Assembly (NCBI GenBank): GCA_003415625.1
Contig: PYIU01000006.1
Location: 1,364,001-1,428,000, forward strand
Direction of reading: 5' to 3'
Source: Aquanectria penicillioides
Lineage: Eukaryota; Ascomycota; Sordariomycetes; Hypocreales; Nectriaceae
Length of the DNA: 64,000 nt
Shown here: positions 32,266 to 43,858 of the stretch, in pieces
How positions within the stretch are numbered: the first letter of the stretch is position 1
Layout of the letters: each line of letters begins with the position of its first letter
The notes under the pieces: model-generated
Database searches by the model: none
What the model was told of the DNA's origin: nothing
Seen by the model: only the letters and a program-made list of their open reading frames with translations
Translations under genes and position numbers: made by a program

Positions 32266-34764
32266 ATGGCAACCCCGACAACAAAACAGGCCCCTGTGGC
32301 CGGCGAAACTACAGCTACTTCAACGGTGCGCAAATTCAAGGCCTCGGAACTTCCCTTGCCTTCTGCGACGCGCGCTGCAATCGAGTCGTTGGCCCATAGT
32401 TTCAAGAAGGAGGGTGCCTACGACACGATTCGTAAACAAGTGTGGGATAAATTCGAAGCCAGTGTAAGTCGTGTCGATTGCGCCGGCTCAGGAACACGGA
32501 CTAACGTGTATTAGGATTACGAAGCCCAGGTCACAAAGTCTATCCTTGAGGTCGCCGAGCAAGAGATCGAACGGAACCCACAGCAGCTTCTTACGCTAGA
32601 TCGGCGAAAAGCCGCGGCTCTTATTGATGGCGCCCTTGAACGATCCGGGGTTTACCAAAAGGCCGAGGACGTCATCGGGCAGCTGATTGACAATGGGGCT
32701 ATTGAAGAGCGCATTCGCGAAACCAGGCGAGCAGAGATTGGCGCAGAAGCATCGGAGGCCGAGAAGATTAGAGGAGCGAAAACGGATGAAGAATATGCCG
32801 CCGATACTGAAGCCCGACATGCCGAACGCGAGCGAGTTCGAGAGGAGCTTCGACAAAAAGAACTTGCCATTGAGGAAGAGAAACGAAGAATCGCCAAGGA
32901 GGAGCGCAAGAAAGAGGAGCGTGAACGTGAGGAAGCAGAACTTAAACGCCAAGCAGAGAGAGACGAGCGAAGAAGGAAACGCGAAGCCGAACGTGAAGAA
33001 CGTGAGCGTCTGCGTGATATTGAGAGAGATAAGCGGCATAAGGAACGTGAAAAACGTGACCAAGAGCGAGAACGCGATAGAGACCATGATAGGGACCGGG
33101 ATAGAGATCGGGATAGAGATCGAGACCGAGAACGGGATCGAGATCGAGAACGTGGCCGAGACCGCGATCGTGAGCATGATCGCGATAGAGATAGGGATGG
33201 TCGTCGAAAGGAGAAAGAGCCCATTTCCGAAGAACTGAAGGAGAAATTAACAAAGGAGGACCACGAGAGGCTAGAGCAAGAAGCTCTGGCTGATCTACTG
33301 CGCGAAAGTTCCAAGACAACCCACAAACAGCCAGAGCTCGAGGTTGACGCGACCCTTGCTCCTCCACCGAGAAAGGCTGGCCCTGCTTCAGCCATCAATC
33401 CTATCAAACGGGATTCCTCTCGAGCCACGGACACCCGAAAGCATATCGATACTGGCCTCAAAGCTGAAAGAGGAACCTCACGAGCACCTGCCGAGTCTAA
33501 ACGCCCTGAATCCAGAGATGAGAGGAAGTCAAGCCGCAGCGACTCACGGGTAGTGGACCGAGACCGAGATCGAGAGCGGGATCGGACAAGAGACCGTGAA
33601 GCTCGACGTGATAGTAGACAACGGACTGACCGGAGATCCCAATCCCCGCGGCGTGATCGCAGCAGGTCTCGGGTTAGGGATAGACGTGATCGAAGTCGTT
33701 CGCGTGTCAGACGAGATAGGACTCGTTCTCGACCTCGGAGAGATGAGCGTGTCGAGCGAAGTCGTTCCCGACCTAGATATGACCACTACGAACGGAGCAG
33801 ATCAAGACGACGAGACCGAAGCCGCTCAAGACCTAGAATTGACAGGAGAGAGAGAAGTAGATCAAGGCCTGCTGCAATGGAACGCCGCGACAGAAGCCGG
33901 GACAGGCGAGACCACTCACGATCTCGCTTGCGCTCTCCAAGACGGGATAGAACCCGGTCGCGGGTTCGCAGGGACAGGAGCCGGTCTCGAGACGTTCGCC
34001 TTGGAGGAGACCACTATGATCCACGGGAACGCGACAGAGAACGAGATAGAGACCGAGATCGAGACAGGGACCGAGAACGCGACCGTGAACGAAAGGACCG
34101 CTCGCCACCACGAAGACGTAGCAGAGATGTAGCACGTGAACCCGACCGAGATCGAGAACGGGACCGGAGAAGTCGGTCTCGATCCAGACCCACTACGGCT
34201 ACCGCACCGACATCTACGAATAAGGGCAAGGACGATCTCGAAGAATGGAAACTGGAAGAAGTCAAGAAGCGAGAAAAGGAAGCCAAGGCATATCTAGCAG
34301 CCCAGAAGGATGCTAGGGACAAAGGGCTGCCGATTCCTGGATTGGACGACAAGAAGAGTAGCGGTGAGAGACCTCCTGACACACGCCGACGCTGGAACAC
34401 CGAAGATATTGACAGATATACGCCTGGAGGTCGAGACGACCGACGGAGAAGTCGCTCTCGCAGCCGAAGTCGGCAGCGAGATAGAGACAAAGATAGGGAC
34501 CGCGATAGGGACAGGTTCCGCGAGCGAGATGACAGAGACCGTGATCGGGACCGAGAGCGCCGTGAAAGGGAGAGGGATCGCGAAAGGGAAAGAGATCGCG
34601 ACCGGGACCGCGACCGGGATCGACGTGAGCGAGATCGCGAGAGGGATAGAGACCGCGAACGGGATCGGTCGAGGGATCGAAGGAACAGGAGGGACCGGAC
34701 CATGTCCCCTCGCCGAGAGCGACGGGATCGAAGTCGCAGCCGTCGCCGCAGCCGAAGCCGGTGA
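32266..34764 (+). CDS. COMPASS Shg1/BOD1-domain protein with long RD/RS tail
   Basis: Two exons (32266-32463 and 32515-34764; 51-base intron) give 815 residues. Residues about 35-115 match the Shg1/BOD1 domain of the Set1/COMPASS histone H3K4 methyltransferase complex: AHSFKKEGAYDTIRKQVWDK, then VTKSILEVAEQEI and LTLDRRKAAALIDGALERSG. The following 100 residues are a predicted charged coiled coil (EEEKRRIAKEERKKEERERE). From about residue 240 the chain is dominated by Arg-Asp and Arg-Ser repeats, interrupted by a short conserved-looking piece (DLEEWKLEEVKKREKEAKAY, RRRWNTEDIDRYTPGG). Yeast Shg1 is far shorter. RS/RD tails are common in splicing proteins, so a link between chromatin and RNA processing is a fair guess but not shown. 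Confidence 0.85.
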
Positions 34765-35060
34765 TTCTCAGGGAGTTGAACGCACAATCGCTAAGCAGAA
34801 CAGGATCAAGCTGTAATCAGATATACCCACGGGAGCACCTAACCACTGAGTAATATTTAGGGACATGTGTAACAGTAATGGACAGTAATGTGCTTTTAAG
34901 GCTTCAGGGAGCTCACGCAGCAGATGGGGCATTTACTGGCGCCTAGCAAGACCTCTTCTTCAAATATCAAAAGAATATTTAATTGATCCTTGATCTAAAA
35001 CTTGGTATCATTAATGACATTATTATATTTTCTCTAAACCCAATGAAAACCGTCCCTTAA

Positions 35061-36619
35061 TCATGTAGAACCCTCAGCAGAACCGAACCACGAAGAAGTC
35101 ATTTGAGCAATGTCACCGCTCGAGAGGCCATAAAAGTGCCAAAGAGACACGGCCAGAGCAATGGTCATGAAGCCGATAATGCCAATGACAAGGGCCCTTC
35201 GGACCTTGATGGACATCTTACCCTCGGTAGGGGCCTCGGCGTTCCAGACACGGGAGAACCAGTTCTTGGCTTCGAAGCAACCCCGGATCAGCTGTTCGTA
35301 GCCGACAGAGTAGAAGATGAGACCAATAAGGGCGATGCCATAGCCCAAGGTCTGGAGCCAGGAGATGGGAGTGTTCCATATGAGGACGGAGGCGCCCACG
35401 AGCAGAATGCTCTTGAGGATACCTGTGAGGGCCATGACGAGACTGGAGGTCTTGCCAATCTAAGGGAGTTTGGTTAGAGAGACCAGTAGAGAGAGAGGCG
35501 ACACAACAACTTACGAGGAAAACGCTAACGATGTTGAGGAAGAAGGCAACAAAGGCGTTGAGGAACAGCATTCCGTAGCCGGCCTTGCCAACATCCGACC
35601 AGTGGAAAGAGGGGAACTCGGTCACAACCACAACCAAAAGGTTCAGGACCGTGCAGACGGGAGCGTAGTAGTAGAGTCCAACAAGAGGATCCATGCGAAC
35701 ACCCTCTCCGTTGAGCATCACCTGGATCATGACCAATCGAATGGCCTCGAAGATGGTACCAGTAACCTGGAAAATGAAACCGATCAAGGAAAACTGGATC
35801 TCGCCGAAACTTGCGACAGCGACGCCAAAGACGATGAGGAGGACGTTGCCCAGGGTGGACATGTTGGGCGAGGCGACGCCCCAGATCCAAGAGGCAACCA
35901 GGACAGCGACGGGGCCAGCGGACTTGAGCATCTGAATGAATGCCACCGAGAGGTACAGGTAGACGACATTTGAAAAGACGAGGGAGCCCGAGTAGAAAAC
36001 GCCGATGGGGACAATGGTGCGGAGGTAGAAGCGACGCGAGATTGGTAGAGTGTGGCGAGAGTCCAGCAGCTTGGTGGTGCGAGCAAGAATTTGAGTTGCG
36101 ATGGTCGCGAAGATAAGATGCCAGGTGGTGAGGATGATGGCTATTGCGAGTCAGTTTTGTTGGCATTACATCATTGATGGGCCTGTCTCAATGACCCGAG
36201 ACGTGGTCATCGTATTGCCCATGGATTTGGTGATTTTGCTACTTACGGTATCCTATGAGGGAGTGGATGTCAGCATGGATGCGTCGTTTAGTGAGACGGA
36301 AACATTTGAGGGAAACATACGGAAGTTGGCAGTGTCAATAATCCACTTGTTGAAGAGAATGGTTGCGTTTGAAAAGAAGATCCAGCTCCTAGAAACGTAC
36401 GACAGCTTTGGTTAGCAAGGGTTTCCGGCAGGATTGGCGACGCTTGGCGTCTCGTCTTGATGGAGTTGTCGAATTCACATACAGGATGTACACCGAGGCA
36501 TGCAGTTTGGGCCGACCGTCATCAGGCTCCTGGATCTCCATCTTCTCTGCCTGCTCCTCAGACTGAGGGACGGGTTGGGATGTGGCCCGAGCCTCCTCAA
36601 GATCGCCGGCGGCAGCCAT
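35061..36619 (-). CDS. TPT-family (drug/metabolite superfamily) transporter
   Basis: Ten-helix carrier of the triose-phosphate/nucleotide-sugar transporter group, expected in the ER or Golgi. Exons 36619-36483, 36388-36321, a 6-base micro-exon 36252-36247, 36140-35515 and 35459-35061 give 411 residues with phase preserved at every join. The micro-exon supplies the Arg-Tyr of ANFRYPIILTTWHL. Other family marks are SWIFFSNATILFNKW, LSVAFIQMLKSAGPV, VASFGEIQFSLIGFIFQ and, near the end, GLIFYSVGYEQ. An acidic, disordered N-terminus of about 35 residues precedes the first helix. The substrate cannot be read from sequence. Confidence 0.9.
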
Positions 36620-37053
36620 CGTGTGCAGCGAGATGGGTTGTTGTTCGCGGGTGCTTGGGTTGACTTCGTTGTTCGCCTGGGATGGCGGCTGGCGTCGTGC
36701 TGGTGCGTTGCCAAGGCGTCCTGACGAGAGTGGCTAAACGAACGGCGCTTGAAATAAAAGCGATGGACGGTAGGACGCTGTCGACACAGCGAATGTGTGG
36801 ATGTCGAGCGGATAAGAGAGGGTGCGGTCGACTTCGTCGGATGAAGAATCGGCGAGGGGAGGAGAGAGGAGAACGGGCAGAGACAGGAAGGGAGGAGGAC
36901 TTAGTTAAAGGAAGAGGCGAGGGATTGGAGGGAGTGGAGGCAGCGGGAAGCGATGGAGGTGTGTGATGCAGGTGGGAAGGACCGAGTGGTAATTGATTGA
37001 CTTTTTTTGTCCAACCCGGGAGGGACTGGCAACACCAACCCTTGCCTACCTAC

Positions 37054-37073
37054 ATAGGTAGGTACCTACCTAT
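37054..37073. repeat. 20-base perfect palindrome of TAGGTA words
   Basis: ATAGGTAGGTACCTACCTAT reads the same on both strands and lies inside a longer run of ACCTACC/TAGGTA words. Confidence 0.85.
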
Positions 37074-39722
37074 ACCTGCCTGACCGTTCGGTACTTGCCC
37101 CTACCTAATTTTGAGTGATTGCCTCAAGTCACTAGAATAGGAATCGCTTAGTGCACTCGATAGGTGCGATTTGCGGCGCCCGCTTGGAGCACCCCCCTTG
37201 AATCGCATGTACCGGTACGTACTCCAACCCCCGCAGCTGCGCCTGCCTTATGGATACGCCTGAACCAGCTGGGTCTCCCACATGCCTGTTCTGCGCATAT
37301 CCTGCGCCTTCTCAGAAGGGCACAGGTACTCTGCGCATACATTGCTGATCAGACCCTTGCAAAGCATAAGTGACACAGTACAGCGCATCACATCACAGCG
37401 CATCGTCGAGCGCTGCAGATCCTTTGGTTGGCTCGAGCGGCCTGATGGATGCGGTCAACCATGGGTGCAAACCGGAGACGCCAAATCCTTCTCCTGGGTT
37501 TCCCATGCCTTCATCAAACCCAGACACTGTCGCTCAGCCTTAAGCCTTCTCCACACGGCCGACCACATGGTGAGGGTGAGGCCGACCTCCAGCTCGGTAG
37601 GACACGGAGCACAGGCGCTGTAGCGTCTCGCGTCTCGCGTCTCAAGTTTTCTGTCCCCCTCTGCATATTGGAGTACAAAGCGCTACCTGGCTGCCGTACG
37701 CCTAGTGTTTTCGCCATTGTGTCCCGTGGCCCTGCGATAACTACCTATTTCATGTTACGGCGGTCGCCGAGGGAGCACGTCACTAATAGACTGAGCACTC
37801 ACTGGTTCCTAGCGAATGAGCGAAGTGGTAAAAAAAAAAAAAACCTGGTGTGGCGCCATGGATTTTTAGTTCCACTCGTTCCGCTGACTGATTCAGATTC
37901 CCATCTAGCACGAGGGGGCAACAGGCAAAGTCAGTGGAAGGCAACACGAGCCAGGGGCAGTCGTTGTGTCCGATAAACTCAGCCACACCAATCCGTCAAG
38001 AGATCACTCACGCCCCCTGCCCACCCGACTAATCTACCAAGCACAAACAAGCCAAAGTCGCAGCGTTCGTTTGAGGTCCAGACCATGATGACGAAACGAG
38101 GCACTCGCAATCGCCAAAGCCATCAAAGGAGCCCCAAAGGAACGCGAACTGCCACGGTCAGCCACGTCCCTCTCCAGGGCAACCCCTTATCGAGTCAGTG
38201 GCGTGCTAGGCTTCAGGAAACTAACTTTTCACAACGGCCAACGGTAGTTTTTACCAAGGTAAACTGAGCACTCGGAGCCGATGCAATTTCCTTATCGGAT
38301 CGGATCGTCATTCGTGGGCCGCACCACTAACCCCAATATTGACAATGCGCTAAGCATTGACGCAGTCTCCATTTTGAAGAGACGGAAGAGCGCCTGGAAA
38401 GAGGGGAGCTGAGTGGGTTTGGAGGGGAGTTGTCAGCACGCAAGAAATTGCAGATTTACAGAGATGAAGTTGGGGAGGCGTGTGAGCTGCCGACTCGCCG
38501 AAGGCTGCGGGTCGAAGAGCGTGAGATTCCCACACAGGGGAGTCAAGCTTCCGATAGCTTCAGGGGGCCACCCGTCAATGTTAGTTACGGTCTAGCCAGT
38601 CATGGCCCCAGCCAACCACTATCCAGCCAGTCGCCGAGTTCCTGTGACTTTCAATCCGGGGCCTTGAAGGTCCCCATTAGGATCCGTCAGCCCCCCCGGC
38701 GAGGCCCATTGCATCGTACGCTGTAGCAAATGGCTGTTACCATGTCTGTCAGGGGCTCGCCTGGTCGACCAACCGTCTTACGCCAAACACAAAATAAGAG
38801 TCGCCAGGGCCGCCTTGCCATTGGCTTTGGCGAGCTGAGGCTGGCTAGGCTGGCGTGAAGCGGGCGGGTCGACCGGATGTGGTCCCTCTTGTCCATTGAA
38901 ATTCAAATGCAGTATAATTACCGGCACTTCAATGGATTGGGGACAGCCGCATAAGAAAGGGGCTTTGATCGCTCCTGGATCCCCCTTTTCCCATTCACTG
39001 TCCTTTGTCCTCTCTCCTTTTCGTCGCCCAAGTTGACATCTGGAGTTGATCAAGCCCGCTTATTTTGTCGGGACGAAGAATTCATCTAGAGCATCAAATC
39101 TCCATAATTAAGACCCTTCCGTTACCCACATTATAACGGCACATCATCCCGACACCCATGCGAATACCTAGGTAGGTACGGTATCCAGGCCCAAGCCGTG
39201 TGCAAGTAGAGAGAGCATCGGGGTGCATGACATGACGGGACCACTGCACCAAATTCTCCGCTGTCACTGTCACTGTAGAAGCTGTAGAATACACGAGGTG
39301 TCCAATCCGAGACGTCTCTGCGAGCGCATGTGTGAGACTTCCGGTTCGGGTGTATTTTCTTTTTCTTCTTTTTTGTCTCTACCGTCTATTTGACCGGCCG
39401 ACAACTAGAACCGCAAGGCGGTGCACCAAACACTAATGTTTGCGCATCATGATGAAGGGGACGCGACCAACATAACTTTGACGCCATCCCCACTGTTCCC
39501 CCTGATCTATCCATCTATACGCGTGCTGATACGTATTTTGACTTTGCATCTTGAAGCAAACCATTGTGATGGGACTGGGCGCTAGTGGCACTATTCATAA
39601 ATAATGCTTGACTATCGAATGAGCGGCATCGCCGTGACGACTGCCGCAGAGGACAGAGAGGGCCAGTGATAATACGAGTCGCATAGTTTTTTCTTGGGTG
39701 GGGCCTTTCATGTTTCAGTTGC

Positions 39723-39739
39723 TTTTTTTTTTTTTTTTT
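39723..39739. repeat. 17-base poly(T) run
   Basis: Uninterrupted T-run in gene-free DNA, followed by a purine-rich stretch at about 39810-39892. Confidence 0.8.
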
Positions 39740-40699
39740 GTCGACATGGTGGTCGACGTGCATAGGACACCTTGTCTTGGTAGGTACCTGCGCTCGGTTC
39801 CTTTGCCGAGAGAGAAAAAGAGGGAGGGAACGAGAAAGAGACAGAGGCAATAGGAAAAAAAAAAAAGAAGAAAAAAAAAGGGTCCCTGTCGCCAAGAGGA
39901 GGAGGCCCGACACCGTCATGCCCGGGCTCGCGTTGGAACGCTGTGGAGAAATGGAGAAGGGGGAGGCTTGAACCTCGATTGTCGCCGCATAGCTCGTATA
40001 AAGCCCCTCCCCAGTACTACTTGGGGGCTTGGCGGTCCTGTCACTGTCACTGGCAGGACTCACCCTGTCGAGCGGGAACGAGCCAGGGGGATGCACTCTA
40101 CTCTAGGTGGTTGAAATTGGGCAAGGCCTCTCTCGACTGTAGATGACTACTGCAGGTACCTTTTCTAGCAGTGGGCTCCAGTGGACTCCGGAGCGTCGGT
40201 CGGTTGTGCTCCTTTGTCGGGCGCGTGCAGCCCGTACTTGTCCTCGTGTGTGCCCTAATCAAGACACGAGAAGCCAGGTACGGGGCGTGTCAAACGCGTT
40301 ACGGGAGGCGGCCCTGGGGGGCCAGTTTTACATGGCATGGTGTCTGGACTTCGTATTCTGGGTCTGACTCTGACAGTACCGTCTGTCTGGCACAAATGGT
40401 CAGGTTGGTAGTACTGAAATATAAAATATTCAATCATGCCCAGGTACTCCGAACCAAAGGTATTATTTGCCAGCCTATCCGTAATCAATCCTTTAATGGG
40501 CTGTGTCTCAACCAACGCCGTCGCTATGCAGGTAGGCTCAAGCTTTGCGAACCCGCCCATCGCAAGTCGCAGGGCAGGGGCAGCGCAAGGCCATGGCAGT
40601 GTATCGTGGTGCTCCCGCCCGCTCAACAGTATCCAACCCCCCTCCAAAACCCTTACCCTTGAATCGCACCACCCACTGTACGTGGTACATGTACTTCCA

Positions 40700-43053
40700 T
40701 CATAGTGCTGATGCTGATGCCGATGTTGCTGATGCTGGTGATGCCGTTGGCCGCCGTTCTGCCTCTGTTGGCTCCGATGGCCCTGTCGGCCCCGTTGTTG
40801 GCCCTGCTGGCTCTCTCCAAGCCTCTGTTTCCTGCCCCTCGGCCGAGGCCTGAGTCTCACCCATCCCCGAGAGCGATGGGCCGACCCCAGGGGCTCCATG
40901 CTCTGCCACGGCCGTTTCCTTGTTGGTCACGCCGCCCGCTGTCAAACCAAAGCCCCCCGTTTCAGTCACCGTGCTCGCCTCCGCCTGGGCTCCTGCTGAG
41001 ATATCTTCGCCCCCGGAGAGTTTCGCCTTGCCCAGGTGCGTATCGGTCCCGTCTCCGCAATCTTCTGGCCCGTCCCCATGCACCATCGAACCCGCCTCAT
41101 CCGTCTCGGCTGCTTCGCGCGCATCCTGCATGTCACCATCCGCGTACTCAGCCATGAGGACCGTGTTGGGATCCACGCAATCGTAGAACAGCATGAACGC
41201 TCCAGGCGAAAGACTCAACACAGTCTCCTCGTCAACCATTGACACGTTGTGGTCGCTGAGCCTCCACCAATCCATCACGGCTTCCTCCGTCTGATCTGCC
41301 TTATTGGAGCTTTCCTTCCTGACGTCAGATTGTGCCGCAGGACCCTCATCTTGGTCGCCGGGCTCTACAGCCAATGCCTTGTCGTTGCCATCAGCTAGCT
41401 TCGGGATGGCCTGTTGCGGGTGTGTTTTCGATAACAGATGTAATGTCCATTTTCGTGTCGTCCGTAGTGAGTTACGACGGCTCGTAGCTCGTAGATCGGT
41501 CCTGTCAACCTGGAAGGATTCAAGTCTCCAGCGATCATAGATTTTCTCGGGTCCGCGAGCCATTGCTCTTCCATGTCTGCCTCCGAGGTACCCATTGCTG
41601 TCGCTCCAGCACTACCCAAGCACCAGGGGCCGAGGTCCAGAGTCTTTGGAAAGTTGACTGGTGCCGAATTCTTCATCATGTTGAACGTGGACGGGTCAAA
41701 GACCGATCGGTTCACATGAATAGCTAAGCTTTGCGGTGGTCGCGCCACAACAATTTGCTTCGTTTTTGTCGTGCTCACCTTACTTTGCTGAGTGATCTTG
41801 CACTTCTCCGTCAACGTCTTCTCGTCAAACTCATCCTCTTCCAAGGCGAACTCGACAGCCTCGAGCCTCCGGAGCGGTTCGGCCAGCTGCTCCTTTGTCG
41901 AAGAGTTCTCCCGCATCTTCTCCACGAGCTTCGTCAGGAGCCTCTGAGCTTTCAGGAGCGTGCATTTTGCACATTCCACATTTTCGATCGATTCGATGTT
42001 AGTGTATGCGTCGAGGCGCTCATAAAGGTCATGCTGGTTCTTGTTCAGCCCAAGGCTAAGCGTCAAACATGTGAATGGGATCATAGATAGACCATCTGAA
42101 TGCCCACACTGGACGCACGCCACGCGCTGTGCGAGGAGTCCTTCCAACGGATTTCGTGGGAGCTTCGGCTCGGAAATCTTTGAGCTGGATAAGCTCTGAT
42201 ACCCACTGTCGTCGCTATGCTGGCTCGCAGCTGCGTCGTCCTTGGCAACGTTGGCCTCCAAGCCTGGATGTTGCTGTGCGCTTTTCGTTGCCTTGGCTAC
42301 GCTTTTATCGATATCGTCCAGAATCTTGGAGTAATATTCTTGTGCGTCTTGCTGGGTCCATGTGCTCATGGACTTGAGCACTCCGGGAGTCCACAGTGTC
42401 CGCCCGTTGTTTGTCGCATCATTGAGGTCAGAAATGAGGGTTCGTAGTGTCTGCGCAACATCTCGGTCGCCGCCTGTAGCCTTTGACACCTGGAGATAGG
42501 CAGATAGGTAATCGGGGAGAGGTTTGAGGGACGCCAGGCCCTGCAGAATACTGTTCTGATAGCATGAGTTATCCCGATTCCCAAGTCCTGCGGGCCGGTC
42601 GGATTCGGCTTTGAGTCCTAGGACGCCGCCCGTCATGGATAACGCCCGGTTTCTGGCCTGGAAAACTGAGGCCATCATCCCGCCGGAGCGGTCCAGCCCC
42701 AGAACCCTCCTCATCGTTTCGCTTTTCGCAGCATGGGCGCTCTGTTCCGGATGTGACATCGGTCGTGGGACCAAGGATGGATTGATCCAATCGTCGAGGG
42801 CATTCAGTAGGCTTCCGGGCGCGATGAAGACGAGCACGTCCCAGAGACACGTTCCCAGCAGCGATATCGTTCCCTCTAAGGTGGCCGAGGACCCATAGAG
42901 GTTGTAGCCGACAGTGACAAGAAGGATAAGGATGGAAATGAGAAGGGAGGGTTGGGAGAGACGGTCCCAGGCGGGTTCGTGCGAGTAGATATGTCGGCGT
43001 GCAGCAACCTGATCGTTGTAGAAGGTGTCGAAAGTTTGATGTTGGAGCGTCAT
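40700..43053 (-). CDS. Membrane-anchored ubiquitin-specific protease, Ubp16-like
   Basis: Cysteine protease that removes ubiquitin. Single exon; with one base added it encodes 784 residues. An N-terminal helix (LLISILILLVTVGYNLYG) near residue 37 recalls yeast Ubp16, anchored in the mitochondrial outer membrane, and animal USP30. The Cys box is GLGNRDNSCYQNSILQGLAS, a variant of the common NTCFMNS form with the catalytic Cys kept. CVQCGH and CAKC are the zinc-binding pairs. The His box is HENGHYICYRKH, and PGAFMLFYDCVD closes the fold. Just after the His box the frame breaks at 41418-41420 (GGG on the plus strand); the coding sequence continues one frame over (QQAIPKLADGNDKAL). The last 150 residues are Ala/Glu/Gly/Thr-rich and probably disordered. 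Localisation is inferred. Confidence 0.87.
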
Positions 43054-43858
43054 TGCTAGAGCGTCGGTGCTGGCGGTCTCGTTTAGCTTCGCAACGTTGA
43101 AAAAGACCCGTGATCAAGCTCAGAGATGGCGCCGATCGATGGGGAAGCCAGCCATGGCCAGTGCAGTGGTGATGCGGCTTGGGGAGGATCGCTTGAAGTC
43201 GCGGAAGTAACGGTGACAGCTTATACAACGAGAGCCTGGGTGTCTCGAGCAGAAAAGTGAAGAAAGCTGGGGGGACCTGTTGGATATGACGATTGATTGA
43301 TTCTTGGCGGTTGCTGGAATCCCAAACTTGAATCTCTGTCACTAGTGTGTTGTAGCGTCAAGGAATGTGACAGTGACACTGTGTAATCGGAGCTTGTAGG
43401 CGTCTCCACACTGTGCGTTTCTATTCCACGTGGAGGAGTGTGTCGTACGCAAGCGCTCCTGTGGTTATGCAATCGACCCATGTTTTCACAAAAGCAAAGC
43501 AAGCGTAGTTTGATTTTCATACAGAAAACCCATCTCTTTATGGAAGGTTATGGCAAAATATGACCAAATGTGCTTGAGTGTATTGAAATGGTAATCTTCA
43601 AGGACCATGACCGTGCCTAAAAGGGTATCCTGTTTTTGGCCACTTTGTGTGGCAGATGTAGAAGAAACTGCCTCCCCATATAAAGATGAATGAAATCTAA
43701 AAAGAAAGGAAAAAATTATAAAGGAGAAAGAGAAGAAAAAAAACCCAAAGGCTATGTGCTCGCTATAAATCATCGCTAAATCATTGCTAATCATAGTAAT
43801 CATCATCGTTGTCGTCGTCGTCACTCAATCTCTTTTCCCATTCCGACATCGTCTAGAT
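43054..43858. other. Gene-free stretch between the protease and the Cys-rich protein
   Basis: 5' side of the protease and 3' side of the next gene. AT-rich with AAAGAAAAAA words at 43690-43745 and a short CATCGT/CGTCGT repeat at 43803-43822. No supported gene. Confidence 0.5.

Larger units (their letters stand above)
36620..40699. other. 4 kb gene-free intergenic region
   Basis: No supported gene. Features seen: a 20-base perfect palindrome at 37054-37073, an A-run at 37829-37842, a T-run at 39723-39739, purine-rich DNA at 39800-39890 and scattered TAGGTAGGTA words (also near 39169). Frames up to 193 codons exist, but they are composed of repeats or lack fungal codon pattern. Confidence 0.5.

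Noticed and set aside
32652..34787. Long open frames antisense to the Shg1-like gene (such as 34787-34014)
   Set aside because: They are the complement of RD/RS codon repeats and read as Ser/Arg/Leu runs; the sense strand has a domain and a proper intron.
37449..37976. 175-codon frame in the 4 kb gene-free region
   Set aside because: Low complexity (Lys run from an A-run, scattered Arg/Ser), no domain, no intron or promoter context.
39515..40096. 193-codon minus-strand frame
   Set aside because: Built from the purine-rich and T-run repeats (Phe, Ser, Leu and Lys runs); not protein-like.
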